From the NCBI GenBank assembly GCA_937876195.1, contig CALEIK010000035.1:1-64000 (forward strand): a stretch of 64,000 nucleotides of DNA, read 5' to 3'. The notes beneath the pieces are model-generated. The model had not been told where the DNA came from, did no database searches, and saw only the letters and a program-made list of their open reading frames with translations. Numbering within the stretch: position 1 is the stretch's first letter; the number at the start of each line of letters is the position of its first letter. This document shows positions 8,919-17,932 of this stretch, one piece after another. The stretch is from an uncultured Flavobacteriales bacterium. Lineage in GTDB: Bacteria > Bacteroidota > Bacteroidia > Flavobacteriales_D > Crocinitomicaceae. Made by a program: the position numbers and the translations under genes.

Positions 8919-8940
8919 AATGTTAATTATTGTATCTTTG
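8913..8940 (+). promoter_or_regulatory. Bacteroidota-type promoter of queA
   Basis: TTG at 8913-8915, a 17-nt spacer and TATCTTTG at 8933-8940 match the sigma-ABfr consensus (TTG-N17/19-TAnnTTTG). The start codon is 41 nt further on. The -33 element overlaps the last codons of truB, so queA has its own promoter as well as possible read-through. Confidence 0.8.
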
Positions 8941-8981
8941 CATCCCTCAAAATTGAGAAGATTAAAAACGGTATCGTTATT

Positions 8982-10040
8982 ATGAACAAAATGAAGTTAT
9001 CGCAGTTTAGTTTCGACCTCCCGGAAGAACTGATTGCAGAATACCCAAGTGAAAATCGTGATGAGTCGCGTTTAATGGTTATCCACCGTGATTCTGGAAA
9101 AATTGAACATAAGATGTTTAAGGACGTGATTGATTATGTCGACGAAGGCGATGTGATGGTCATGAACAATACAAAAGTATTCCCAGCACGTATGTACGGG
9201 AATAAAGAAAAGACTGGAGCGAAGATTGAGGTTTTTCTTTTGAGAGAATTGAACAGAGAAAGTTTATTGTGGGATGTCTTGGTAGATCCAGCACGTAAGA
9301 TTAGAATTGGGAACAAACTTTATTTTGGCGAAGACGATTCACTGGTTGCTGAGGTAATTGACAATACAACATCACGCGGTAGAACATTGCGTTTCTTGTT
9401 TGATGGACCGTACGAAGAATTTAAGAAAACGATCACAGAACTTGGAGAGACACCTCTTCCAAAATATATCAAGCGTAAAGTTGAATCGACGGATGAAGAT
9501 CGTTACCAAACGATTTACGCGAAGGAGGAAGGAGCGGTGGCAGCACCAACTGCGGGACTTCATTTTTCTCGACAGTTATTAAAGCGCCTTGAATTGAAAG
9601 GGGTTGATTTTGCAGAAGTAACATTGCACATCGGATTGGGAACTTTTCGTCCAGTGGAGGTAGAAGATTTGACGAAGCATAAAATGGACTCGGAACAGGT
9701 AATTATTCCTGAAAAGTGCGCAGATCGGGTGAACGAAGCAAAGCAAAATAAAAAGAGAGTCATAGCAGTAGGTACAACTTCCATGAGAGCAATTGAAACG
9801 TCTGTTTCAACCGATGGAATGTTAAAACCCTTTGATGGTTGGACCAATAAGTTCATTTTCCCTCCGTACGATTTTAGTATCGCTGATGGGTTAATTACAA
9901 ATTTCCATACACCATTGTCGACATTATTGATGATGATTTCTGCATTTTGCGGCCACGATTTAATGATCGAAGCATACCAAGAAGCAGTCAAAGAAAAATA
10001 CAAGTTTTACTCCTACGGAGATGCGATGCTTATTATCTAA
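8982..10040 (+). CDS. queA: S-adenosylmethionine:tRNA ribosyltransferase-isomerase
   Basis: QueA moves the ribosyl part of S-adenosylmethionine onto 7-aminomethyl-7-deazaguanine in tRNA, making epoxyqueuosine, the step before queuosine. The 352-residue length is normal. Typical segments are FDLPEELIAEYP near the start, AAPTAGLHFS (about 188-197), VTLHIGLGTFRPV (about 212-224) and TNFHTPLSTLLMM (about 306-318). A second ATG three codons in is also possible. The gene has its own promoter and a strong bidirectional terminator after it. Confidence 0.96.
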   Translation: MNKMKLSQFSFDLPEELIAEYPSENRDESRLMVIHRDSGKIEHKMFKDVIDYVDEGDVMVMNNTKVFPARMYGNKEKTGAKIEVFLLRELNRESLLWDVLVDPARKIRIGNKLYFGEDDSLVAEVIDNTTSRGRTLRFLFDGPYEEFKKTITELGETPLPKYIKRKVESTDEDRYQTIYAKEEGAVAAPTAGLHFSRQLLKRLELKGVDFAEVTLHIGLGTFRPVEVEDLTKHKMDSEQVIIPEKCADRVNEAKQNKKRVIAVGTTSMRAIETSVSTDGMLKPFDGWTNKFIFPPYDFSIADGLITNFHTPLSTLLMMISAFCGHDLMIEAYQEAVKEKYKFYSYGDAMLII

Positions 10041-10071
10041 GCTAGCATTAGAAACGATAAAGATTGAAAAT

Positions 10072-10109
10072 AAAAAAAGGATGTTGAGTCGGCTCAACAT
10101 CCTTTTTTT
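10072..10109 (+). terminator. Bidirectional rho-independent terminator after queA
   Basis: A perfect 17-bp stem (10072-10088 with 10093-10109) and a 4-nt loop are flanked by A-run and T-run, so it can stop transcription from either side. It ends the queA transcript and can also serve the leftward gene at 10288-11208. The remaining ~180 nt to that gene contain a small palindrome around ATACCAAATGGTAT and nothing else I can assign. Confidence 0.92.
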
Positions 10110-10287
10110 GTTGTAGGTTAAATATGGTTTAGGGTCAATTAGTAGTACGTAGTTTGGACAAAATTTGTTAGTCCCCCTATACCAAATGGTATTTTTGTTC
10201 GACAAAGGAAAGAATATCTTCGATAAAAACAAAATTTTCGTGAAAATTAGTTTTTATAGTTGCACTCATGATTTCAGTTAGAGCCAA

Positions 10288-11208
10288 TTACTGTTTAGAA
10301 TATTTGGTGTTCGAGACCATAATTTTTCGTTGAGTCAGCTCATCTACCGCTTGTATAGTAAGGAAATAAATTCCACTTTCTAAATTACTTACGTCAATTA
10401 CATCAGTCCCCTTGGAAATAAGAACAATTCTTCCTTCCGAATTTGTCAGTGTGACTTTCAAATTATTATTAATAACTCCAGTGATATGTATATCATCAGT
10501 ACTAGGGTTTGGAAAAATGTTGACTTGGCTCTGATTATTTTCATCCAGCCCAACATACGCTTCATGTTCACAACTGGGTGCAATCCCCGTTTCGTACGAA
10601 CCTAATATTCCATCTTCATAGCATCTAAGTCCGCCGCTATAACTTTCATCACAGGAATAATAAAATCCTGGCATTATATTGAACATATATTGGAGGTCTC
10701 CTATGCGCTCAATGATTACTGAAGAATATTGAAAATCTGATTGAAAACTAAAATCAACGGAATAAGTAACATAGAGACGTTTGAGATTTTGACCATTGAT
10801 CGCTACTATATCGGTTGAGTCCACTGTCGTTGTTATTGTGTCGTGTTCAGCTCCAAACATGGTAACTACTGTTTCCCATGAATCACCTTGTTCCGCACCA
10901 AAATCATAAAGGACATGGAAATTACTATACGTTGTGTCGTAATAATAAACCGTATCATTTGAATAATAGGTGAACTCCATTTCTGGACGTCCATGGCAAA
11001 ACATTGGGTCTTGCACCAAAAGTTTTTGACAGGTTATTCCGTCAATCAATGTATCTCCAACCGATTCAATTTTCACAAAACCTGTTTCAACGGTCATAGG
11101 CATATAGTAAATTCGCTCAAAATGCCAAGTAGCACCCGTTGTTGCCCAATATTGCGCGTAGGTACAGGATAGCGTACTTAGAAAAAATAAAAGTAGGACG
11201 TTTTTCAT
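10288..11208 (-). CDS. Secreted T9SS sorting-domain protein, unknown function
   Basis: The 306-residue product has a signal peptide (residues 1-18, ending SCTYAQ) and a C-terminal type A sorting domain. That domain is visible from VNIFPNPSTDDIHITG (about 231-246) to LESGIYFLTIQAVDEL near the end, so the protein should be exported by the type IX system. The middle ~200 residues are rich in Tyr, Thr and Asp, look beta-stranded and resemble no enzyme I recognise. It is divergent from the metalloprotease gene, with an AT-rich 143-nt promoter region between them. Confidence 0.85.
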   Translation of the reverse strand: MKNVLLLFFLSTLSCTYAQYWATTGATWHFERIYYMPMTVETGFVKIESVGDTLIDGITCQKLLVQDPMFCHGRPEMEFTYYSNDTVYYYDTTYSNFHVLYDFGAEQGDSWETVVTMFGAEHDTITTTVDSTDIVAINGQNLKRLYVTYSVDFSFQSDFQYSSVIIERIGDLQYMFNIMPGFYYSCDESYSGGLRCYEDGILGSYETGIAPSCEHEAYVGLDENNQSQVNIFPNPSTDDIHITGVINNNLKVTLTNSEGRIVLISKGTDVIDVSNLESGIYFLTIQAVDELTQRKIMVSNTKYSKQ

Positions 11209-11351
11209 GTAACAAATATTTTACCTGCAAGGTATAGCATTTCTGTTATATTTTCTAGATTCTATATACTATATTTTTTGTTTAATTAGGTTTTATTCTC
11301 TATTTTGGTCGGCATAAACTAAATATTTATCAGTTTAAAACCTAATAACTT

Positions 11352-14300
11352 ATGAAAAAAATCATTTTCACTATTGCTACGGTATACTTCACTACAAATG
11401 TATTTACTCAGGATTTTTGTACAGCTGACGGCACATTAAACGGACCGACTGGACCAAAAACACAGACTTGCCACTATGATTCGGAAGCTTTTATTGATGA
11501 AATGCAAAAACAACATTACTGGATACCAGTATCCAGTAGTCAAACAAAAACACTAAAATATCAGATTCACTTTTTTCAAAAATCTGATGGTACGGGCAAT
11601 TGGTTCGATATTCCTGAAACTTACAGTAGATTCAATCAAATTAATGATTGGCTAAATGGATTGTATCAAAATGTCGATGATCATTCAATGACTATTCCAG
11701 GTGTGGCTGATATCAACGAAACATACTTACAGTTCGATCTCGTGGATCTACATTTTTATCAGAATGATGCTATGTGGAATACTTATAACACAAGTGTTTT
11801 AGAGAATTATATAACTTTAAATAATCCCGAGAGAAATGATGTTTTTCATGTATTTATTACGGGCGCTGACTTTTATGCTGCTGGCTATTCATTTTTCCCT
11901 GATTTTGGAGATGTAACGGGGGCTGCACATTCAATTTTTACGGGCAAAAATGACCCAACAGAACCAGTCGATTTTTTTCTAGCTCAACATTTGGCGCACG
12001 AATTTGGTCATTCTCTCGATTTAAGACACATGTATAATAATGAACATTGTGTTATAACTCATATGGACTTTCTTGATGATGTGTTTGTCCCAAATTTTCC
12101 GGGAGTAACACCTCCTTCAGGTTGCGATGTTGCATATTACACAGCGGCATGTGACCTGTCTGATCCAAATGCCTATTGCACTAATAATGTAATGTCGGGA
12201 AAAGGGCTTCTTTCGTATTATTTTTCACCTAAACAAATAGGGAGAATAAATAGAGTTGCTCATTTGAAAGAGACACGAGAATTCATTTGGGGCTATTCAA
12301 CTATTCCACATGAAATCACTGCTGATGAAACTTGGGATTTTTCTATTAAAATGTATGAAGATATTGTGGTAAAATCAGGAAATACTTTAACAATAACATG
12401 CGAAGTTCAGATGGTTCCCGAAGCAAAAATTATTATCGAACCAGGAGCAAAACTAATTGTAGATGGTGGCATAATTACGAAAGCTAAACACTCTAAGCAA
12501 TACTGGCAAGGTATTGAAGTCTGGGGAAATTCAGACGAAAATCAAATTAATCAAGCGAATCAAGGAGTTTTAATTACTCGAAACAATGCTACGATTGAAT
12601 ATGCGATTAACGCTATTCAAACAATAAAAAAAGAGAATGGAGTTCTATTTTGGGATAAGACAGGTGGGATTATAAGTTGCTCCAATACTACATTTAAAAA
12701 TAATCGTAGATCTTGCGAGTATATGTACTACCATGCTGAACACCCTTCGAATCCAAGTATTGAATTACTAAATAAAGGAAGGTTCACAAATTGTACATTT
12801 CTTTGGGACGATGATTATACCTATCCAAGTACTCCCTTTGGTATTACAATGTTTCATGTAAATGGGGTACAAGTGAGCGGATGTGATTTTGAAGATACTC
12901 GTGCGGGAATTCCTCTAGCAGATAGAGCAAATGGTGTTTTTACAATAGATGCGGGATATAAAGTGATTGGGAGATATACAGGTGGAGGACAATTCTATCC
13001 ACCAACTTTTCCTCAACACGACACATACAATGAAACCGATTATGATATCAGTCATTTCACGAATCTCAGATATGGTGTACACGCTATGAATTCGGCTTCT
13101 TTTTACCCAATTACAGTTGATCACACTTTCTTTCTGAATGATTCTTACGGAATTGTGTTAGATGCAGTAGATAATGCAGTTGTTACGCGTAATAGGTTTC
13201 ACTTTAACGAAGATGCACCTGATTTCATGACTTCCATGTTTGAGCTGAGTTTCAGAGAATCTAGCGGGTTTTTGGTTGAAGGAAATGAATTTTTAAAAAG
13301 TGGAACTGGTTACGGAGCAGGAGGTACACTTGTTTTGAATTCTGGAGCCCAAGCCAACCAGATTTATAGAAACACGTATGATGGCGTCAATGTTGGTAAT
13401 TGGGGTCGTGGGTTTAATTCCAATGACTTATCGGCTGCTCAGTTCGCATCTGGATTACAATGGAAATGCAACGATAACCTAAATGGCTACATCGACATGC
13501 TGAATGACCCGATCTCCTATAGCCCGGCATTGAACGGTGAAGGAGTTCGTTTATTGCAAGGTTCTATAGATGAACCAACCGGCAATACGGTTTCACCGAA
13601 TATAGGTTCTGGGCTCCCCACTTCAGATCTACATTTTTACCAGGGAGATCAAGACCTTCTAGGATATTATTATGGTGTCGGCGCGAACGAAGAACCAACA
13701 GAAACTCAAGGTCCGATTGCTACAACTGGGTTACAAGAAGCGAAAAATTGTCCATCTTCCTTTGTAAATAAAATTGTAATTGCTAGAAGCAAAATGATTA
13801 CGGATGCACAGAAACCCGTGTTGCAAAGTCGTGTTCTTGAAATAGATCAAGAATTAGCTATCAAACGAGCGGATCTGGACACCTTGTTAGCCAATGGAGA
13901 TGCTACTTATTTGCATGATTTGGTGAACAATTTATCCAATCAGAATAAAAATCAAGTAAAAGCAACGCTATTTTCAGAGAGTCCTTACTTATCTCAATCA
14001 CTCCTAGAAGAACTTGGTCAAAAACAACCGAGTCTATTTCCTCATTCGTGGTACAGGGATCTTATCAATGCCAACATGGAAGTTGCCCGAAATAATGATT
14101 TCATGAATACTTTATTAATAAAACCACACCCAATGCCTTCTGGAATGTATAATCAGATCAGTTATGAAAGGTACACAACATTTACGGCGCGCGGTGAAAA
14201 AGAACTTGAGTTATTAGGACTTAGTGATGAACGGGAAGTATTGATGAATTTATTCATTTCTGATGCGATGTCGGGAGAGGAAGAGATTGATTGGGACGAG

Positions 14301-14966
14301 GTAAAACAATACATCATTCACCGAGACAACATTGAATGTAAAAGACAGGTGGCAGATTATCATTTATCACGAGAAGAGGTTGCTAGTTGTAGTTCCATTC
14401 TTGATCTTATTGAGTTGCAGTTGTCAAGCATTAAAATGGAACGGGTGAAAGAAGAATTGGAAAATTTTGTTTTTCTAAAACGGTACCTAATTAGCATTAC
14501 CAACAATACTGGAATTATTGGAGAACTTCAACCCAATGACATTGCTCAATTTGAATACATGGCTGTCAACTTCAAAGGAAAAGCTGCGCGGCAAGCGAGA
14601 AATATTCTCTGTTTTCATGCTAACTTATGCGACGACATTGATTTAGAGATTCCCGAAGCGGTTCAGCATGGAAATAAATCTATGCCAGCTCGTACCGATA
14701 ACAGCAGTAGCGGTATTGAAAGATTGAGCATTGTTCCGAATCCGCATGCAGGAAACTTTAAGCTAGCGGTTGCTGATGGTTGTAAAATACTTCAAGTAGT
14801 GGTGCATGATGTGAAAGGAACTGAAGTACAGTTCGAACAACTGTATTTGTTGGATAACAACGCAACAATTCAACTCAGAAATCAGGAACAGGGTATTTAC
14901 ATTGTTACGGTGCGTTGTGAGGATGGAACAAACTATACGGGACGTTCATTGCTAACAACAAACTAA
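11352..14966 (+). CDS. Secreted zinc metalloprotease with beta-helix-like region and T9SS domain
   Basis: This 1204-residue exported protein has a signal peptide (1-19). A zinc site HEFGHSLDLRH lies at residues 216-226, and a Met-turn-like NNVMSGKG follows about 60 residues later, the layout of M43-like (pappalysin-type) metzincins. The usual glycine of HExxHxxGxxH is Asp here. Residues of roughly 330-690 hold repeated short-strand segments (GAKLIVDGG, NNATIEYAINA, VDNAVVTRNRF) like right-handed parallel beta-helix proteins. A helical region (about 800-1090) precedes the C-terminal sorting domain (IVPNPHAGNFKL onward). It probably acts at the cell surface; the substrate is unknown. Confidence 0.82.
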   Translation: MKKIIFTIATVYFTTNVFTQDFCTADGTLNGPTGPKTQTCHYDSEAFIDEMQKQHYWIPVSSSQTKTLKYQIHFFQKSDGTGNWFDIPETYSRFNQINDWLNGLYQNVDDHSMTIPGVADINETYLQFDLVDLHFYQNDAMWNTYNTSVLENYITLNNPERNDVFHVFITGADFYAAGYSFFPDFGDVTGAAHSIFTGKNDPTEPVDFFLAQHLAHEFGHSLDLRHMYNNEHCVITHMDFLDDVFVPNFPGVTPPSGCDVAYYTAACDLSDPNAYCTNNVMSGKGLLSYYFSPKQIGRINRVAHLKETREFIWGYSTIPHEITADETWDFSIKMYEDIVVKSGNTLTITCEVQMVPEAKIIIEPGAKLIVDGGIITKAKHSKQYWQGIEVWGNSDENQINQANQGVLITRNNATIEYAINAIQTIKKENGVLFWDKTGGIISCSNTTFKNNRRSCEYMYYHAEHPSNPSIELLNKGRFTNCTFLWDDDYTYPSTPFGITMFHVNGVQVSGCDFEDTRAGIPLADRANGVFTIDAGYKVIGRYTGGGQFYPPTFPQHDTYNETDYDISHFTNLRYGVHAMNSASFYPITVDHTFFLNDSYGIVLDAVDNAVVTRNRFHFNEDAPDFMTSMFELSFRESSGFLVEGNEFLKSGTGYGAGGTLVLNSGAQANQIYRNTYDGVNVGNWGRGFNSNDLSAAQFASGLQWKCNDNLNGYIDMLNDPISYSPALNGEGVRLLQGSIDEPTGNTVSPNIGSGLPTSDLHFYQGDQDLLGYYYGVGANEEPTETQGPIATTGLQEAKNCPSSFVNKIVIARSKMITDAQKPVLQSRVLEIDQELAIKRADLDTLLANGDATYLHDLVNNLSNQNKNQVKATLFSESPYLSQSLLEELGQKQPSLFPHSWYRDLINANMEVARNNDFMNTLLIKPHPMPSGMYNQISYERYTTFTARGEKELELLGLSDEREVLMNLFISDAMSGEEEIDWDEVKQYIIHRDNIECKRQVADYHLSREEVASCSSILDLIELQLSSIKMERVKEELENFVFLKRYLISITNNTGIIGELQPNDIAQFEYMAVNFKGKAARQARNILCFHANLCDDIDLEIPEAVQHGNKSMPARTDNSSSGIERLSIVPNPHAGNFKLAVADGCKILQVVVHDVKGTEVQFEQLYLLDNNATIQLRNQEQGIYIVTVRCEDGTNYTGRSLLTTN

Positions 14967-15021
14967 CTCTTGTTTATTTAGAGTTGTTACATTATTTTGA
15001 GCCAACTCAATGGGTAGGAAT

Positions 15022-15029
15022 TACGTTTG
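15022..15029 (+). promoter_or_regulatory. -7 promoter element abutting a start codon
   Basis: TACGTTTG fits TAnnTTTG and ends 6 nt before the ATG at 15036. If active, the transcript would begin at or next to the start codon. The nearest TTG upstream is at 14997-14999, a spacing of 22, which is longer than ideal. Confidence 0.45.
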
Positions 15030-15035
15030 GTGTGT

Positions 15036-16880
15036 ATGAGGGTAGGATTTTTTATTGTTTTCAGTGTTGTTTGCTTTTTTGGCTTTTCGCAAGTCCCATT
15101 TCACCGTATCTACAATTATCAGAAACCCTATAGTTTTGCGCATGGGATTTACCCAACAGACAGTTGTTATTATTTCGGGGCAATGGAAGGTCAGGGAAGC
15201 CAAGTAGACATTGTGTTTGGAAAAATGAATTTTGTAGGGGATACGGTTTTTACCTCCACTGTTCTTGCTCCTGGAGAAGGTGATTTTCCATTTTATGCCT
15301 GGTCAGGTTTGCAAAAGAACTTTCGCGAAAACTTCATGTTTGGTTACACTGCACGTATTCCTGGTGAAGAGAATTATCCAAAAATTGTTGAAATGATGCC
15401 TGATGGGGCTGTTGAAAATTCCTTTTTTTTGGATTTTTTTCATGATGATAGTTTAGCTTTTGCTGATTATGGAAAACTGCTTGTTTCCAATACAGACAGT
15501 TCGTACTATTGTTTGTTTTCGTATACAGATTATTCAGACAATTCTTTGTATGAATTGGGAGCTATGCTATTTAAAGTAAATAAGTATGGGGATACTTTGT
15601 GGACCAAGCGTTTTCACGATCCCTCTACAAGTTCTAATCGACCAACGTACACCGCTTATGGGATGGAATATTTGGGGAATAATCGCATCATGTTGTGCAT
15701 ACGAGAAATAAGATTTTACTCACAGAGTCAGGCAGAACAAAACTGGTCAAAAATCCATTACATAGAGGTGGATTTGGATGGAAATATAATAGATGATAAC
15801 GAATTTCAAGACACACAATACTGCATTGGAGGTCTTAATATTCTTCCTCTATCTGATGGTACATTCATCCATACGTATTTGGAGTCTGAACTAACAGGAA
15901 ACCCTCCAAACAATGATTATTTTTGGCATCGCCCTGTACTGTCGAGGTTGGATGCTAATTTTCAACAACTCTGGAAGGAACCTTTGGTGCCTACATTTGC
16001 AAATGCTTCTACACACGGTATGCCCAACAACATGATTGCTACTAATGATACCGTTTTTGCAGGAACATATCAGTGGTACGATATCGATTGGAATACATAC
16101 AAAAGTGATGTTTCGGTACGTTTGTTTAACCACCACATCAATGGCGAAGAAATATGGCACAGAGATTACTATTTTTTTCCCTTGACAGACAGCCTCAATG
16201 AACCTGAATACATACTGAAAGATTTTCAACGAACGATGGATAATGGCTACATCCTTTGCGGAGGCATCAATAATTTTGATTCCATTAGTGCAGGAGCAGG
16301 AGGGCAGTATGCTTATTTTTTAAAAACCAACTGCCTCGGATTTTTGGGAGAGCCGGAAGCTGCTGCAAATCATTTAATAGAAGATAGCTCAGTTACGTTT
16401 ATAAACACCAGTACGCAGGCAGGAAGCTATACGTGGCATTTTGGGGATGGAACTGTTTTACAGACAGGTGAACACACAGATACAGTTGCTCATACGTATC
16501 AGGAGCCGGGTAATTATGAAGTTCAGCTTATAGCCCATGGTTGTAACGGTGCAGCAGACACGCTTGTATTTACAGTGGACATTGCAGGAATTGAAGAAGA
16601 ACCAACGGTTATTTCCCATGGAAACGGGTATTTTTCCTTTTTTCCAAATCCGGTATCTACGGGAGGTTATCTTTCGATTTATCTGAATGGATTAAACCCT
16701 GAAGATGGTCAGGTGTATCTACATTTCCATGCCATGAATGGAGATTTGGTACAGCGCATCGCCTTGGACTCAGAGGAAGGTAATTACTTCATCCATACAA
16801 ACATGGAAAGCGGGATGTATCACGTATCTTTGTATCAGGGAGACAGATTCTTACAAACCCGGAAGTTGGTGGTGAAGTAG
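15036..16880 (+). CDS. Secreted PKD-domain protein with T9SS sorting domain
   Basis: The 614-residue product has a signal peptide (1-19, ending FFGFSQ). A long beta-rich body (about 25-430) follows, with recurring YGDTLWTKRF-type strands that suggest a propeller-like fold. A PKD domain (about 455-515) contains YTWHFGDGT and VAHTYQEPGNYEVQL. The sorting domain starts at FFPNPVSTGGYLSIYL. It is most likely a surface or released protein of unknown binding function. The ATG at 15036 is chosen because the signal peptide starts there; a TTG three codons upstream overlaps the promoter-like TACGTTTG. Confidence 0.82.
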   Translation: MRVGFFIVFSVVCFFGFSQVPFHRIYNYQKPYSFAHGIYPTDSCYYFGAMEGQGSQVDIVFGKMNFVGDTVFTSTVLAPGEGDFPFYAWSGLQKNFRENFMFGYTARIPGEENYPKIVEMMPDGAVENSFFLDFFHDDSLAFADYGKLLVSNTDSSYYCLFSYTDYSDNSLYELGAMLFKVNKYGDTLWTKRFHDPSTSSNRPTYTAYGMEYLGNNRIMLCIREIRFYSQSQAEQNWSKIHYIEVDLDGNIIDDNEFQDTQYCIGGLNILPLSDGTFIHTYLESELTGNPPNNDYFWHRPVLSRLDANFQQLWKEPLVPTFANASTHGMPNNMIATNDTVFAGTYQWYDIDWNTYKSDVSVRLFNHHINGEEIWHRDYYFFPLTDSLNEPEYILKDFQRTMDNGYILCGGINNFDSISAGAGGQYAYFLKTNCLGFLGEPEAAANHLIEDSSVTFINTSTQAGSYTWHFGDGTVLQTGEHTDTVAHTYQEPGNYEVQLIAHGCNGAADTLVFTVDIAGIEEEPTVISHGNGYFSFFPNPVSTGGYLSIYLNGLNPEDGQVYLHFHAMNGDLVQRIALDSEEGNYFIHTNMESGMYHVSLYQGDRFLQTRKLVVK

Positions 16881-16978
16881 GCGTGCTGAAACCAAAGGTG
16901 ACAGAGACCTATTTGAAAATCGTGTTTTTGGTTCAGGGGATAAATTAACTCCCCTACCACATTCCTACTCTTTCGTGG

Positions 16979-17007
16979 TTGCTACCATCAAATAATCATT
17001 ATTTTTG
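16979..17007 (+). promoter_or_regulatory. Promoter of the cytochrome oxidase assembly operon
   Basis: TTG at 16979-16981, an 18-nt spacer and TATTTTTG at 17000-17007 fit the Bacteroidota consensus closely. The ctaB start codon is 17 nt downstream. A short hairpin (AGGGG with CCCCT around 16936-16957) lies upstream of it. Confidence 0.78.
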
Positions 17008-17024
17008 TACAGCAAAATTTCATT

Positions 17025-17930
17025 ATGGGAAGTGCCGAAAAAAGATTAACCGTGGGAGGCAAGATTAAAAGCTACATGGTTTTCACGAAATTCAGATTAT
17101 CAGCATTGGTGATCGTCTCGGCATTATCAGGTTATTTATTTGTTGGAGGAAGAGATGGATTGGAATTAACCTATTTGCTCGTCGGTGGACTATTGGTCAC
17201 TGCAGCTTCAAACGGTTCCAACCAAATCTGGGAAAGAGAATACGATATCTTGATGAAACGCACCTTGAATCGCCCACTTCCAACAGGAAAAATGTCACTC
17301 ACAGAGGCATATACCATTGTTATTGTTTGTCTCATTGCCGGAACATACTTACTTTATTTACTCAATCTTTATTCTGCACTTCTTGGACTGCTTGCCTTTA
17401 TATCGTACGTATTTATGTACACACCAATGAAACGAAAATCGCCGTGGGCAGTTTTTGTAGGAGCCATTCCAGGAGCGATTCCACCCATGTTGGGAGCTAT
17501 TGCGTATACGGGTGATTTTGGATTGGTACCTGGCGTACTTTTCTTTGTTCAGTTTACATGGCAATTTCCTCATTTCTGGGCAATCGCTTGGGTGTCACAC
17601 GATGATTACAAGGCAGGAGGATTTTCATTGCTTCCTTCCAAACATGGCAAATCAAAAAACTCGGCGTTTCAAATTGTGGTGTATTCTCTAGCATTGATTC
17701 CATTCAGTCTCTTGCCATGGATGATGGGTATGACAGGAATCGTTTCTTTCTTTATAGCACTGATCTTGGGCGTTTGGTTTTTCTATTACGCTTTCCGTTT
17801 ATTTTTAACCTGTGAGGATAAGGACGCACGGAAATTAATGTTTGCCTCATTTATCTACCTGCCCATTATTCAATTTGTGTACGTGTTTGATAGCGTAGAT
17901 GAAATGATTTATAAATTAATTAACATCTAA
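17025..17930 (+). CDS. ctaB: Protoheme IX farnesyltransferase (heme O synthase)
   Basis: CtaB adds a farnesyl group to heme B to make heme O, the precursor of heme A for the terminal oxidase. The 301-residue polytopic protein belongs to the UbiA superfamily. The prenyl-diphosphate site runs from NQIWEREYD to MKRTLNRPLP (about 66-86), and the second aspartate-rich loop includes WVSHDDYKAGGFSLLP (about 188-203). Around eight to nine membrane spans are visible. It leads a tightly spaced operon with two subunit III genes, subunit IV and SCO factors. Confidence 0.95.
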   Translation: MGSAEKRLTVGGKIKSYMVFTKFRLSALVIVSALSGYLFVGGRDGLELTYLLVGGLLVTAASNGSNQIWEREYDILMKRTLNRPLPTGKMSLTEAYTIVIVCLIAGTYLLYLLNLYSALLGLLAFISYVFMYTPMKRKSPWAVFVGAIPGAIPPMLGAIAYTGDFGLVPGVLFFVQFTWQFPHFWAIAWVSHDDYKAGGFSLLPSKHGKSKNSAFQIVVYSLALIPFSLLPWMMGMTGIVSFFIALILGVWFFYYAFRLFLTCEDKDARKLMFASFIYLPIIQFVYVFDSVDEMIYKLINI

Positions 17931-17932
17931 TT

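Noticed and set aside
10189..10196. TATTTTTG as a promoter on the + strand
   Set aside because: No gene follows on the + strand and the -33 TTG spacing is too long.
9960..10232. Minus-strand open frame over the end of queA
   Set aside because: It overlaps queA and its terminator and shows no family features.
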